From Algoriphagus marinus (GTDB lineage: Bacteria; Bacteroidota; Bacteroidia; Cytophagales; Cyclobacteriaceae), in NCBI RefSeq assembly GCF_001936475.1, contig NZ_MSPQ01000008.1, forward strand, positions 186,001 through 250,000: DNA of 64,000 nt, read 5' to 3'. A program made the translations under genes and the position numbers. The notes under the pieces were generated by a model. That model was not told where the DNA came from and did no database searches. It was given only the letters and a program-made list of their open reading frames with translations. This document shows, piece after piece, positions 46,939 to 56,874 of the stretch; the first letter of the stretch is position 1; each line of letters begins with the position of its first letter.

Positions 46939-47451
46939 TTAAAATGCGTAGCCCACGCTAATCCCTGCAAATAGAGGCCAGAATACACCATTCCCAAAAA
47001 ACGGAGTAAGACTTGCTCTAAAAAGAAAACCACCGTCAACCGGCTCCGACCGGTATCCAAAGATCATATTCCCAGTGATCCCATCCTCAAATGTCGGATC
47101 ACTACCAGATGCAAAAGTATTGGATCTATCCGAACCTAGAAGATAAGTACCACCTAATCCCATTTCAAAATATTTTCCCCGCTTTCCCAAAAGATAATTT
47201 AATCCAAAAGGAAAAGTAGCTACCGAAGTCCCATCCAAAGCAAAATAAGATCCTCCAACTTTAAAACCCAGACCATCAAGACGATTTTGGAATCTTTGGT
47301 CATAATTGAAGGAATAGCCAATTCCATTTCCTAAGACTTCGAGATAAACTGCCCGACTTTTAGGCCGAACAAAATCATCTGAGTAAGACTGCGAGAAAAC
47401 AGTAACATGAAAACCTAAGATAAGAGTTAAAGCAATTAAGTATTTCATCAA
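46939..47451 (-). CDS. Outer-membrane barrel-like protein, paralogue 1
   Basis: 170 residues: signal peptide ending VFSQ (about 20), then strands sharing the pattern SFNYDQRFQNRLDGLGFKVGGSY with the next upstream gene. The last strand ends GISVGYAF with terminal Phe. It lies 8 nt behind its paralogue and was probably produced by tandem duplication. Function unknown. Confidence 0.72.
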   Translation of the reverse strand: MMKYLIALTLILGFHVTVFSQSYSDDFVRPKSRAVYLEVLGNGIGYSFNYDQRFQNRLDGLGFKVGGSYFALDGTSVATFPFGLNYLLGKRGKYFEMGLGGTYLLGSDRSNTFASGSDPTFEDGITGNMIFGYRSEPVDGGFLFRASLTPFFGNGVFWPLFAGISVGYAF

Positions 47452-47459
47452 AAGGAGGT

Positions 47460-48032
47460 TTAGAATGCATAACCAAAACCTACTCCTGCATAAAGTGGCC
47501 AGAATCCATTGTTATTAAAAATCGGATTCAAATTCACTTTCCAAGTAAACCCTCCATCCACAGGAATTCTTCGGTAACCAAAATTCATCGTACCCATCAC
47601 ACTTGGTGATCCGTCAACATCCAGAATAAAACTGTAGGAAGAACTGCTATATTCTTGGCAAATGTATTGACCTGTATTCTGATCAAAATATCCGGAAATG
47701 CAGTAATCCGAATAATCATTGTCAAAGGCGAAAACCGTAGCACCTATTCCTATTTCAAAAAAGTGAACTCCTTTTCCATAGAGTCGATTAACCATAATAG
47801 GTGCTGAGAAAAATGATTCGTTTGTAGTCGTATATCCTCCTAGACCTACCCGCATTCCCCATCCTTCAACTTTTGATTTGTCAAATCTAAAATCGTAATT
47901 AAAACTGTAAGGAAGTCCTGCACCACCTAATTCGACATAAATAGATTTCGAAGGAACTTTTGATTCAAACTCCTGTGCACTGGCACTAAGCATGAAGAAT
48001 ATTAAAATAATAGAAGTAAAAAGGTATTTCAT
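47460..48032 (-). CDS. Outer-membrane barrel-like protein, paralogue 2
   Basis: 190 residues with a signal peptide ending ASAQ (about 19). SIYVELGGAGLPYSFNYDFRF and the ending YAGVGFGYAF correspond to its downstream paralogue. It has an extra Cys/Tyr/Asp-rich loop (YSDYCISGYFDQNTGQYICQ) that paralogue 1 lacks. It leads a two-gene unit. Function unknown. Confidence 0.72.
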   Translation of the reverse strand: MKYLFTSIILIFFMLSASAQEFESKVPSKSIYVELGGAGLPYSFNYDFRFDKSKVEGWGMRVGLGGYTTTNESFFSAPIMVNRLYGKGVHFFEIGIGATVFAFDNDYSDYCISGYFDQNTGQYICQEYSSSSYSFILDVDGSPSVMGTMNFGYRRIPVDGGFTWKVNLNPIFNNNGFWPLYAGVGFGYAF

Positions 48033-48142
48033 AGTGTTTATTTAGGAGTATTCATTGCGATGATACGTGATATTCTCCAAATAGATGCCTAGTTTTTTAT
48101 AAATTTTAAAGAAATTGAGAGTGAAACTAAATTTTACCAATC

Positions 48143-48769
48143 ATGAAATTTAAGATTGCAAAAAAATCATTTTTCTTTCCCAATGATTTCAAGGTGTTTA
48201 AATCAACACTATCAGTTTTTTTTGCCTACATGGGGCTTATGATCATTGGATCTTGTATAGAAAATGTCGACTCTGACCCATTTGGTCGATGTCCATCTGC
48301 ATATAAAGGATTAGCAAAGGATATAAAAGTGCTCTATGGACCCTACAAGGACAATCGCTATTCTACCGAAAACGATCAGGTACCTTTCGATGATTTCACG
48401 TTCAATCTTGAGTTGGATATTGAAAAGTCAAATGAAGCCAATCTGGGCTCTTCATTTCCTGGTAAAGCTTATGCTTTATCCTGTTTGGAGGCTTTCAATG
48501 TTGGTAATATTTCAAATATCGCGATTATTTTAGCTGCTCCCTACGAAGGAATTCAAAGTGGGACAGATATTTCCTATTTGTTTTTTGTCAATGAAAAAGA
48601 GCGACTTTCTGAGTTTCGTGATTTTTCGAAAATTTCCAGGTACATAAGTCTCAAACTGGAAAAAGCCCCTGCGAAAAATACTCAGCTTAAAACAAAAACT
48701 GTTTTATACCTTCGTGACGGAACTCAAAAGATCTTTGAATCCACCTCCCCGACCCTAATCCCAAATTAA
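48143..48769 (+). CDS. Hypothetical lipoprotein, 208 aa
   Basis: A membrane segment (TLSVFFAYMGLMIIGSC) ends in a lipobox-like GSC, so it is probably lipidated at Cys38. The exported part (RCPSAYKGLAKDIKVLYGPY, then beta-rich sequence ending VLYLRDGTQKIFE) has no known domain to me. It is 1 nt from the next gene, a serine hydrolase, so the two form a unit. Confidence 0.65.
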   Translation: MKFKIAKKSFFFPNDFKVFKSTLSVFFAYMGLMIIGSCIENVDSDPFGRCPSAYKGLAKDIKVLYGPYKDNRYSTENDQVPFDDFTFNLELDIEKSNEANLGSSFPGKAYALSCLEAFNVGNISNIAIILAAPYEGIQSGTDISYLFFVNEKERLSEFRDFSKISRYISLKLEKAPAKNTQLKTKTVLYLRDGTQKIFESTSPTLIPN

Positions 48770-48770
48770 T

Positions 48771-49841
48771 ATGCTTCGCAAAATATTTCTAGGCCTTTTC
48801 GCCACAGCAATGGTTTTAGTTATTGTTTACATGCTTGGACCAAAAGTAGAACGGGAAGAATTAGTTATTGAATTCCCGGAAGTACCGACTCGCCTTTCAG
48901 AATTATCTGCTTATGTGGCGCAGCGTGAGGACACAGTAATCGGATTAAAACCTGGAAATGAAGCCTACATTGTTTGGGCCGATAGCTCAAATAAAAGCAA
49001 GACTCCCTATTCCATTGTTTACATCCATGGATTCAGCGCTAGTCCAATGGAAGGCGATCCGGTTCACCGGTTTTTGGCTGCACATTTTGGGGCAAATCTC
49101 TTCGTGACCCGACTTCCTGAACATGGAATTAATCGTGAAAATGGGATGGAATACTTAAGTGCTCAAGCTCTTGCAAATGCCGCAGGTGAGGCTTATCAAA
49201 TCGGTAAAAGTCTAGGAGATGAAGTAATTGTTGTGGGAACTTCAATGGGTGGAGCTTTGAGTATTTTGCTAGCGAGTCAGCAACCCGATATCAAAGCTTT
49301 GATGCTTTACTCACCTGCCATCCGAGATTATGGAAATCGCTTGGAAGCTTTTTTTTCTCCTTGGAGCAAAAATCTAATGGAAGCAACCATGATGGACCAC
49401 AAGGTTCTTTATCAAAAGCGGGAAGGGGAAAAATTAGCTTATTGGTCTGATCAAATCCATGTCAATGGATATGAAAGTCTTGCCGTGCTGATGTACAGTG
49501 AAATGAATAAACCTACTTTTCAAAAAGTAAAGCAGCCCTTGTTTTTGGGATATTATTATAAAAGCGAAGAAGAGCAGGATTTTGTTGTTTCAGTTCCTAA
49601 AATGCTTGAAATGTTTGATGAAGTAGGAACTCCAACCAATTTAAAAGTGAAAAAGGATTTCCCTAATTCTGGAAATCATGTCATCGGAAGTTCAGTCACC
49701 TCCAAAGATTGGGAGGGTGTGTTATTTGCCTCTATTGACTTTTTAGAAAACACCGTAGGTATTCCTTCCAGAGAAGAATATCAGCAGCGAATAGATCAAA
49801 TTCTGGAAAACGAAAAATTATTGGAAGAATCAGGGAATTAA
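48771..49841 (+). CDS. Membrane-anchored alpha/beta hydrolase
   Basis: A 356-residue hydrolase with an N-terminal membrane helix (LGLFATAMVLVIVYMLG). The oxyanion region is VYIHGFSASPMEGDPVH, and the nucleophile is Ser158 in VVGTSMGGALS. A candidate Asp is in EEEQDFVVS and a candidate His in SGNHVIGSSV. It is a monoacylglycerol-lipase-like or esterase-type serine hydrolase facing the periplasm. It is co-transcribed with the lipoprotein upstream. Confidence 0.82.
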   Translation: MLRKIFLGLFATAMVLVIVYMLGPKVEREELVIEFPEVPTRLSELSAYVAQREDTVIGLKPGNEAYIVWADSSNKSKTPYSIVYIHGFSASPMEGDPVHRFLAAHFGANLFVTRLPEHGINRENGMEYLSAQALANAAGEAYQIGKSLGDEVIVVGTSMGGALSILLASQQPDIKALMLYSPAIRDYGNRLEAFFSPWSKNLMEATMMDHKVLYQKREGEKLAYWSDQIHVNGYESLAVLMYSEMNKPTFQKVKQPLFLGYYYKSEEEQDFVVSVPKMLEMFDEVGTPTNLKVKKDFPNSGNHVIGSSVTSKDWEGVLFASIDFLENTVGIPSREEYQQRIDQILENEKLLEESGN

Positions 49842-49842
49842 A

Positions 49843-49875
49843 AAAAGGGTCAAGTAATTTAAACTTGACCCTTTT
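49843..49875. terminator. Bidirectional terminator between convergent genes
   Basis: Arms AAAAGGGTCAAGT and ACTTGACCCTTTT form a 13-bp stem around a 7-nt loop. It lies between the hydrolase and the convergent SGNH esterase genes, so it can serve both. Confidence 0.85.
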
Positions 49876-49888
49876 GACCCTTTCTGCT

Positions 49889-51790
49889 TTATTCAAAATT
49901 AAAGCGAAATGGTTCGGCAGGAAGTCCTATTGAGTTAACTAGATTAACTCCCGGATTATCAGCCCAAGCATATCTTATCTCTCCATTCGCTAAATTTTCT
50001 GGCAAGTTCACTAGTACTGTAGATTTATCAATTAATTCTGCTTTTGCTTTAGAAAAATCCCCTTTTGAATCTCCAATAATAAACCCTAGTAGCTCCTCTC
50101 CTTCTTTAAGCTGAAGTCCGTCTCCAATTGATTTGAATTTAATTTTCAGACTTGTTCCTTCACGCTCAAAGCTTTCAAATTGAGGTCCAGAGGAGAGGAC
50201 TTTATCACCGTATGCAACATTTTTAGCTTGTAGCCATAGTCTTTCTCCTACATCCTTTTTATTTCGAGGATGGATATCATCCGCTTCCCCTATATCAATA
50301 ATGACCGCCATTCCTGTATTGGGAAGTTCTAGCGTATTCTTTTGTGCCTCTCTTAAAAATGCCCAATTACTATCAGGCTGAACCTCTTTACGTTCCATAA
50401 AATTAGCCAACTGAACAAACAGGAAGGGGAAATCCCCTATTTGCCAAATATTTCTCCAGTTGGTGATCATATTGGAAAACACTTCTTTATACTCTTCGTG
50501 TCTTCCTGCATTGCTTTCACCTTGGTACCAAATGACACCTTTAATTGGATATTTAGCAAGTGGAAAAATCATCGCATTGTACATCATTCCTGGCTTGAAT
50601 GCATAGAATTCTACAATTGGCAATTCAGGCTCAACGATATTATTAGAATACGACCATGTTCCTTCCAGCGATATCTTATTGCCATTTTGATCTAGATACA
50701 TTTCTCCAGGACTTCCAATTACAGGCTGATTATTCCAAGTATTTACTACTCTCAAAGTCAGCACATTCGTACCTTTTAAAAGATTGGATTCTGGCAAAAT
50801 TATATCATCGAATGGTTTCCCCCAGTCTTTGTAGAATACCTGCTTTCCATTTAAATAGACAAAAGCCATTTGCTCAATATCAGGAAGATGAAGTGATACA
50901 TTTCCTGTTTCCTTGAGAGAAAACTTTTTTCTTACCCACGCAATGTGCTGAAGAGGATTAGCAGCTGGAAGAGTTATTTTTCTCCATTTAGAATCGTTGT
51001 ATTCCATTGAAGAAACTTCATTAGCGACCAAAGAGTCTGGACTTTTTGCCTGAAGATCTCGAATCTCTCTTCGTTTTTCGTTTGTGAGATTTTCCTTTTC
51101 CCACTTTTCAGGGTTTGCAAGAATATCTTTGGCTTCTTCCTGGTACGAATGTGCCTGAGCAGCCAAAATCTCTAAATCAGTCCAACCTTCAGCTGGTGAT
51201 CCTCCCCAGTTTGATTCAATAATTCCTACCGGCACCTTCTTTTCAGCATGATTTCGCTTCGCAAAAAACCATGCAACTGCAGAAAAATCAGGCAAGTTCT
51301 CTTTTGTTGCTACTTTCCATTCTCCACCTTTAAGCTCAGTTTGTGGGATAGCGCTGTAAGAGTTTGGAACCTTGAAAAACCGAATTTCGGGATTTCCTCC
51401 CTCTTCAAATTCCTGCTCAGCTCCGACAACGGAAGATTTTAATTTCCACTCCATATTAGACTGTCCACCGGCAAGCCAGACATCTCCTATGTAAACATCA
51501 TTTACCTTTTCTTCATTTACCTGAAGTATATATGGACCCCCTGCTTCAGATTTAGGAAGCTCAACAATCCAGGTACTATCTGCATCCACACTCGCACTTC
51601 CTACTAACCCGGCCAAACTGACTCGCACATTTTCTCCCGGAATACCTTTTCCCCAAACCGAAATAGAAATATCTCGCTGGATAACCATTCCGTCAGAAAA
51701 CAATCTCGCCAGCTGAACTTCAGAATCAAACTTGTCAGAATCACAAGAGAAAAGAGCCAGAAAGGCTATTGAGTAAAGGAGCTTTTTCAT
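49889..51790 (-). CDS. Sialate-O-acetylesterase-like SGNH lipoprotein
   Basis: 633 residues; the signal ends in a lipobox (ALFSC, Cys16). The SGNH block I is WLAGGQSNMEW with Ser111. A beta-sandwich insert (about 260-390; VSLHLPDIEQMAFVYLNGKQ) splits the catalytic domain, as in many such enzymes. The Gly/Asn block is VIWYQGESNAGRH, and the catalytic Asp-x-x-His is ADDIHPRNK. The ATG at 51790 is preferred to a TTG at 51796. It follows xylA, so an acetylated xylo-oligosaccharide substrate is possible. Confidence 0.88.
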   Translation of the reverse strand: MKKLLYSIAFLALFSCDSDKFDSEVQLARLFSDGMVIQRDISISVWGKGIPGENVRVSLAGLVGSASVDADSTWIVELPKSEAGGPYILQVNEEKVNDVYIGDVWLAGGQSNMEWKLKSSVVGAEQEFEEGGNPEIRFFKVPNSYSAIPQTELKGGEWKVATKENLPDFSAVAWFFAKRNHAEKKVPVGIIESNWGGSPAEGWTDLEILAAQAHSYQEEAKDILANPEKWEKENLTNEKRREIRDLQAKSPDSLVANEVSSMEYNDSKWRKITLPAANPLQHIAWVRKKFSLKETGNVSLHLPDIEQMAFVYLNGKQVFYKDWGKPFDDIILPESNLLKGTNVLTLRVVNTWNNQPVIGSPGEMYLDQNGNKISLEGTWSYSNNIVEPELPIVEFYAFKPGMMYNAMIFPLAKYPIKGVIWYQGESNAGRHEEYKEVFSNMITNWRNIWQIGDFPFLFVQLANFMERKEVQPDSNWAFLREAQKNTLELPNTGMAVIIDIGEADDIHPRNKKDVGERLWLQAKNVAYGDKVLSSGPQFESFEREGTSLKIKFKSIGDGLQLKEGEELLGFIIGDSKGDFSKAKAELIDKSTVLVNLPENLANGEIRYAWADNPGVNLVNSIGLPAEPFRFNFE

Positions 51791-51804
51791 AGTCAAATCG
51801 ATAA

Positions 51805-51828
51805 AAAAGAGACCCGAAGGTCTCTTTT
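51805..51828 (-). terminator. Terminator between xylA and the SGNH esterase
   Basis: Arms AAAAGAGACC and GGTCTCTTTT flank a CGAA tetraloop, 2 nt past the xylA stop. It should reduce read-through into the esterase gene, which then depends on leakage or its own promoter. Confidence 0.85.
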
Positions 51829-51830
51829 GA

Positions 51831-53144
51831 TTAAATGTAACGATTTAATAGGTTTTCAAAATATTCTTGCTTACCAGATATTTTTTGAGGTTCTCCATGC
51901 TCAATAGCATAGTTTCTTAAATCCTCCAGGGTCAATTCTCCATTTTCGAAAGCCCTTCCTTTACCGAGATCAAAACTTGAATACCGATTCTTTCTTCGCT
52001 CGAGGTAATCGGATTTATCCAAAATATCCTGAGCTATGAGCATGCCTCTGGCAAATGCGTCCATACTTCCAATATGGGCAAGAAATAGATCTTCCATATC
52101 TGTAGAGTTTCTTCTGATTTTTGCATCAAAATTTACTCCCCCTCCTTGAATCCCTGAGGATGTCAAAATCGTCAGCATAGCTTCAGTCAACTCCTGAAGG
52201 TTTAGCGCAAATTGATCTGTATCCCATCCATTTTGATAGTCACCTCTGTTGGCATCTATACTTCCAAGCATTCCTGCATCAGCTGCTACTTGCAATTCAT
52301 GCTGAAATGTATGTCCTGCAAGCGTTGCGTGGTTGACTTCAATATTCAATTTGAAATCCTTATCCAGTCCATATTGACGTAAAAATCCAATTACCGTCGC
52401 AGAATCGTAATCATATTGATGCTTTGTAGGCTCCATTGGCTTTGGTTCGATGAAGAAGGTTCCTTTGAATCCATTTTTCCGGGCATAGTCTCTTGCCATG
52501 GTTAGAAATTGTGCGAGATGCTCAGTTTCCCGTTTCATGTCGGTATTCAAAAGAGACATATATCCTTCTCTTCCGCCCCAGAACACATAATTCTCTCCAT
52601 TTAAAGCAATTGTAGCATCAATTGCATTTTTAACTTGAGATCCTGCCCATGCAACTACATTAAAGTCTGGATTGGTAGATGCACCATTCATGTAGCGTGG
52701 ATTAGAAAATACATTCGCAGTACCCCAAAGTAATTTAACTCCAGTATCTGCTTGCTTTTGCTTAGCGTAATCAGTGATGATCTGCATATGCTTCTCATAT
52801 TGTGATAAGCTTGATCCTTCGTCGATCAAATCGATATCATGAAAACAATAGTAAGGGGCTCCGATTTTAGTGATAAACTCAAACGCAGCATCCATTTTAT
52901 CTTTCGCACGCTGTACTGGATCCGAAGAGGCATCCCAAGGATGCACGATTGTCCCAGGTCCAAAAGGATCTCCGCCAGTTCCACAGAAGGAATGCCAATA
53001 GGCAATGGCAAACTTGAAATGCTCTTTCATGGTTTTTCCGGCAATAATCCGGTTTTCGTCGTAATAGCGAAATGCCAACGGATTATCGGATTCTTTCCCT
53101 TCAAATGGGATCTTATCGATACTTGAAAAATAGGTTTTCGACAT
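51831..53144 (-). CDS. xylA: Xylose isomerase
   Basis: 437 residues, class II, converting D-xylose to D-xylulose in a TIM barrel with two divalent metals. [33 protein letters not shown] (metal Glu and Lys), [18 protein letters not shown] and [19 protein letters not shown] hold the metal ligands and the catalytic His. The gene lies 31 nt downstream of xylB on the same strand. Confidence 0.97.
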   Translation of the reverse strand: MSKTYFSSIDKIPFEGKESDNPLAFRYYDENRIIAGKTMKEHFKFAIAYWHSFCGTGGDPFGPGTIVHPWDASSDPVQRAKDKMDAAFEFITKIGAPYYCFHDIDLIDEGSSLSQYEKHMQIITDYAKQKQADTGVKLLWGTANVFSNPRYMNGASTNPDFNVVAWAGSQVKNAIDATIALNGENYVFWGGREGYMSLLNTDMKRETEHLAQFLTMARDYARKNGFKGTFFIEPKPMEPTKHQYDYDSATVIGFLRQYGLDKDFKLNIEVNHATLAGHTFQHELQVAADAGMLGSIDANRGDYQNGWDTDQFALNLQELTEAMLTILTSSGIQGGGVNFDAKIRRNSTDMEDLFLAHIGSMDAFARGMLIAQDILDKSDYLERRKNRYSSFDLGKGRAFENGELTLEDLRNYAIEHGEPQKISGKQEYFENLLNRYI

Positions 53145-53175
53145 AATTAAATGGTTTTTTAGGTTTTGTTGCTTT

Positions 53176-54675
53176 TTAATTTAAATTTTTAATTGACTCT
53201 AGTTTGTTTTTCCAATTTTGATAAACTTCTTGGTAAACATCCAAGAAATTATCATTAGGTTCTACTGTTTCCAATAATTCCAATCCATGGAAAGCTTCAT
53301 TTTCTGTAGAATATATTCCAGCACCAATACCTGCTCCACGTGCGGCTCCCTGAGCCCCATCAGTATCATAAAGCTCCAGCACTACATTATTCATATTTAC
53401 AAAAGTCTTTCGAAACAAAGGACTTAGGAACATATTTGCATGACCTGCTTTTACTGTTTTAATATTCATTCCCATGTCCTGCATGATTCTGAATCCATAA
53501 GTCAAAGCTGACACTATTCCCTCCTGTGCCGCTCTGATTACATGATTTTTATTATGGGTCAAAAGGTCCAATCCCAGCAAGTGAGATCCAATATTTTGGT
53601 TCTGAAGGATACGTTCTGCGCCATTTCCAAAAGGAATAAATACCAAGCCATCTGATCCAATTGGGGCTTGGGAAGCCAACATATTCATTTCAGAATATTC
53701 TAACTTATGTCCTCCTAAGAGCTTATTCAACCAGCTATTTAAAATACCTGTTCCGTTCACACAAAGTAAAACCCCATAGGATGGTTTTTCTTTAGTATGG
53801 TTCACATGAACGAATGTATTAACTCGAGATTTAGGGTCATATAAAGGAGTATCACATACCCCATATACAGTACCAGAAGTACCAGCTGTAGTGGCCAGTT
53901 CACCTGGTTTCAATACTTGAAGTGAGAATGCATTATTGGGCTGATCACCAGCCCGATATGTAATCGGAACTCCAACTTCTATTCCTGTTGCTTCACTCGC
54001 TGACGCTGTAACTTCACCTTGAATTGAAAAGGAAGGAACTGCCTTAGGAATCCAACTTTCATCGATTTGATAGTTTTTAAGAATTTTATTACTTATTCCA
54101 TTTTCTTTAAAATCCCAGAAAACACCCTCAGAAAGTCCTGTCTCAGAAGTCAAAATTTCTCCCGTCAACATCATAGCGATGTAATCTCCCGGAAGCATTA
54201 TTTTATAAATCTTAGCTGCTAATTCCGGCTGATTTTCGATCACCCATCTAAGTTTGGATGCTGTGAAATTCCCGGGAGAATTCAACAGATGGCTTAGGCA
54301 ATATTCTTCCCCCAAATCAGAAAAGGCTTTTTCGCCAATCTCGACGGACCTGCTGTCACACCAAATGATAGATGGCCTTAGTACATTCTTGTTTTTGTCG
54401 ACAACCACTAAACCATGCATTTGGTATGCAATTCCAATTCCTTTAAGCTCTCCACTTTTTACTTCTGCTTGAGAAAGAACAAATTTGGAAGCTTGCTTTA
54501 CATATTTCCACCAAATCACAGGGTCTTGCTCTGCCCATCCTTTTTCTGGGGAATTAATGATCATCTCCTTTTCCGGAAATGCTTTTGAACAAATAGATTT
54601 ACCAGATTCTGAATCCAGTAAGGAAGCCTTCATTGAAGAGCTTCCTATATCAATACCTAACAGTAATTTTCGCAT
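53176..54675 (-). CDS. xylB: Xylulokinase
   Basis: 499 residues of the FGGY kinase family, phosphorylating D-xylulose to D-xylulose 5-phosphate. [17 protein letters not shown] is the phosphate-1 loop, [13 protein letters not shown] follows, [11 protein letters not shown] binds phosphate-2, and [15 protein letters not shown] is the C-terminal signature. The ATG at 54675 gives the canonical start; a TTG at 54693 would overlap the symporter gene by 7 nt. Confidence 0.96.
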   Translation of the reverse strand: MRKLLLGIDIGSSSMKASLLDSESGKSICSKAFPEKEMIINSPEKGWAEQDPVIWWKYVKQASKFVLSQAEVKSGELKGIGIAYQMHGLVVVDKNKNVLRPSIIWCDSRSVEIGEKAFSDLGEEYCLSHLLNSPGNFTASKLRWVIENQPELAAKIYKIMLPGDYIAMMLTGEILTSETGLSEGVFWDFKENGISNKILKNYQIDESWIPKAVPSFSIQGEVTASASEATGIEVGVPITYRAGDQPNNAFSLQVLKPGELATTAGTSGTVYGVCDTPLYDPKSRVNTFVHVNHTKEKPSYGVLLCVNGTGILNSWLNKLLGGHKLEYSEMNMLASQAPIGSDGLVFIPFGNGAERILQNQNIGSHLLGLDLLTHNKNHVIRAAQEGIVSALTYGFRIMQDMGMNIKTVKAGHANMFLSPLFRKTFVNMNNVVLELYDTDGAQGAARGAGIGAGIYSTENEAFHGLELLETVEPNDNFLDVYQEVYQNWKNKLESIKNLN

Positions 54676-54686
54676 GCTTTCCGATT

Positions 54687-56330
54687 TTACCAAAATACTA
54701 TATAAAGTGCAGCGATAATTCCAGAGATTATGAAGGCTCCAATTTTGAATCCTGTACTTGTTTTAAACAAGTCACTGTTGATTTCTATGCTATTTGGATG
54801 ATCTTTTCCTTTTCCTTCGATCAAACTGATAGCAATCATTAAAGCTGCTAATATTAAGAACACAACTCCCATTCGATCGATGAATGGTAGATCAGGGAAA
54901 GCGATTTTTAAAACTACTGAAAGAGGAATACTTAAAGCTGCTCCTACTAATGCGGCGTTGGAAGTAGTCTTTTTCCAAAATACTCCAAAGAAGAAAATTG
55001 CAAATACTCCCGGGCTAATAAATCCAGTATATTCTTGAATAAATTGGAAGGCTTGATCAAGCTGTCCCAAAGCTGGAGCTACGATAGCGGCAACCAAAAA
55101 AGCAACGGCAGCTGTGATTCTTCCCACTTTAACCTGCTTGCTCTCACTTGCATCTTGACCAAAATATTTCTTATAAATATCCATAGTAAAGATGGTAGAA
55201 GTACTATTGGCCATGGATGCCAAAGAAGACACGATTGCGGCAGTTAATGCGGCGAAAGCCAAACCTTTCAAACCTACTGGAAGCAGCTGCAATAGTGTTG
55301 GATAAGCTCTGTCCGACTTTATCAATCCAGTTGCCGGATCTTTCATTGACTCAATAAAACCTACATCTATTCCATTATTTACAATTACAAAAGCTGCAAT
55401 CCCTGGTATTACAACAATAAGAGGCATTAATAACTTTAAGAATCCGGCGAAGATCATTCCTTTTTGTGCCTCATCTAAGCTTTTTGCGGCCAAAGCTCGC
55501 TGGGTGATATATTGATTAAAGCCCCAATAACTCAAATTGGTAATCCACATACCACCTACTAGAACAGAAATTCCAGGAAGGTCAAGATAAGCATCCCTAG
55601 TCCCTCCTTTTCCATCAGGAATCATCATTTCTCCCTTGGAAAGTATCATTGAAAAATGCCCTGGCACTTCTCTACGAAGCAAGCCTAAACCTTCCCAAGC
55701 ATCTCCACTACCCACCATTTGCAAGGCTATATAAGTGGTGGCCAATCCACCAGCAATAAGGAAAACAACCTGTACTACATCAGTCCAGGCTACCGCTTTT
55801 AATCCTCCATAAATCGAATACAACATTGCAAAAAGCGCAAGACCGATGATTCCATAGACTAAAGGGACATCTAGTATGGTATTTAAACTAAGAGCTCCTA
55901 GGTAGAGTACCGAAGTCAAATTCACAAATACATATAAAAGCAACCAGAATATGGCCATGGTAGTACGAACCCTTGTATCATATCGGTCCAGCAAAAAGCC
56001 CGGCATAGTGTAAATACCCTTCTTGATATAGATGGGAAGGAAAAAGATAGCCACCACCAACAGAGTGGCTGCTGCCATCCACTCATAAGTAGATATAGCT
56101 AAGCCAAGCGCAAAACCAGAGCCCGACATTCCAATAAATTGCTCAGCTGAAATATTTGAGGCAATTAGAGAAGCTCCCACTGCCCACCAAGGCAATGCTT
56201 TTGAAGCCAGAAAATAATCAGAAGAGTTTTTGACATGACCTTTTTTTTCTCTGGAAACAAAAAGGCCCATCCCTATAATGAGTAAACAGTAGCCGATGAA
56301 AACGGCTAAATCTAAGGGTTCTAAGAGCAT
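54687..56330 (-). CDS. Na+/sugar symporter (SSS family)
   Basis: 547 residues and about 14 membrane helices. DYFLASKALPWWAVGASLIASNISAEQFIGMSGSGFA holds the family core (key residues Trp-Trp, Ser, Asn, Gly), and AALTAAIVSSLASMANSTSTIFTMDIY is the SSS signature. By operon context it imports xylose with Na+. It is the first gene of the xylose operon, 11 nt before xylB. Confidence 0.93.
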   Translation of the reverse strand: MLLEPLDLAVFIGYCLLIIGMGLFVSREKKGHVKNSSDYFLASKALPWWAVGASLIASNISAEQFIGMSGSGFALGLAISTYEWMAAATLLVVAIFFLPIYIKKGIYTMPGFLLDRYDTRVRTTMAIFWLLLYVFVNLTSVLYLGALSLNTILDVPLVYGIIGLALFAMLYSIYGGLKAVAWTDVVQVVFLIAGGLATTYIALQMVGSGDAWEGLGLLRREVPGHFSMILSKGEMMIPDGKGGTRDAYLDLPGISVLVGGMWITNLSYWGFNQYITQRALAAKSLDEAQKGMIFAGFLKLLMPLIVVIPGIAAFVIVNNGIDVGFIESMKDPATGLIKSDRAYPTLLQLLPVGLKGLAFAALTAAIVSSLASMANSTSTIFTMDIYKKYFGQDASESKQVKVGRITAAVAFLVAAIVAPALGQLDQAFQFIQEYTGFISPGVFAIFFFGVFWKKTTSNAALVGAALSIPLSVVLKIAFPDLPFIDRMGVVFLILAALMIAISLIEGKGKDHPNSIEINSDLFKTSTGFKIGAFIISGIIAALYIVFW

Positions 56331-56408
56331 GAATTAGTAAGGTTAAGGTTTGGGTTGAACTTTTGGGTAATTGACTAAACTTGATTGAGAAAACCATTAA
56401 AGATAAGA

Positions 56409-56432
56409 TTTTATGCAAACGTCTGCATAAAA
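56409..56432 (-). promoter_or_regulatory. LacI/GalR-type operator upstream of the xylose operon
   Basis: A 24-nt near-perfect palindrome centred on CG, with half-sites TTTTATGCAAAC and GTCTGCATAAAA (one mismatched base pair). It lies about 80 nt upstream of the symporter ATG. The CG-centred, TGCA-flanked form is typical of LacI-family operators. The matching regulator gene is not in the window. Confidence 0.7.
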
Positions 56433-56434
56433 AA

Positions 56435-56874
56435 AATAGACAATTTGATTTCAATATAATTGCCCGATTTCAAAGTTTGGAAATAATTTCTAGCATTTAC
56501 TAAATCCGGAAAGACCTAACATATTGAAATACCAACTATTACTGAAGAAAGTAAATCTTATTTGTCCAGAATAAGGCTTTTTAAAATTTTCTTTAAAATT
56601 ATTTTTTTTCAAATTTTAGTAAGCTTGAAAAACTAAACTAATTTTTTTGATAGGTTTTACATTTGCAATCATAAATGAAGAATTTAAGAGTTGTTTCGGA
56701 ATCGCTCAATAAAGTGTTCGATAACGTTCACTTTAATTAAATGTATCAAAAATATTATGTTAAAATTATTTAACCATATACCATCTATAGCCTAATTACT
56801 ACAAAAAATAAGATTTTTAGTAGAAAATGCTGTCAGTCAAATTACCTTAGCATCAAAATTGGGTAAAATAACCT
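56435..56874. other. Intergenic between xylose operon and sdaAB, with a second palindrome
   Basis: 440 nt between divergent genes. A 24-nt imperfect palindrome with outer arms AAAGTG and CACTTT and inner CG pairs lies at 56711-56734. A TACATTTG box at about 56658 matches the Bacteroidota -7 consensus TAnnTTTG but lacks a clear -33 partner. No ORF is supported. Confidence 0.45.
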
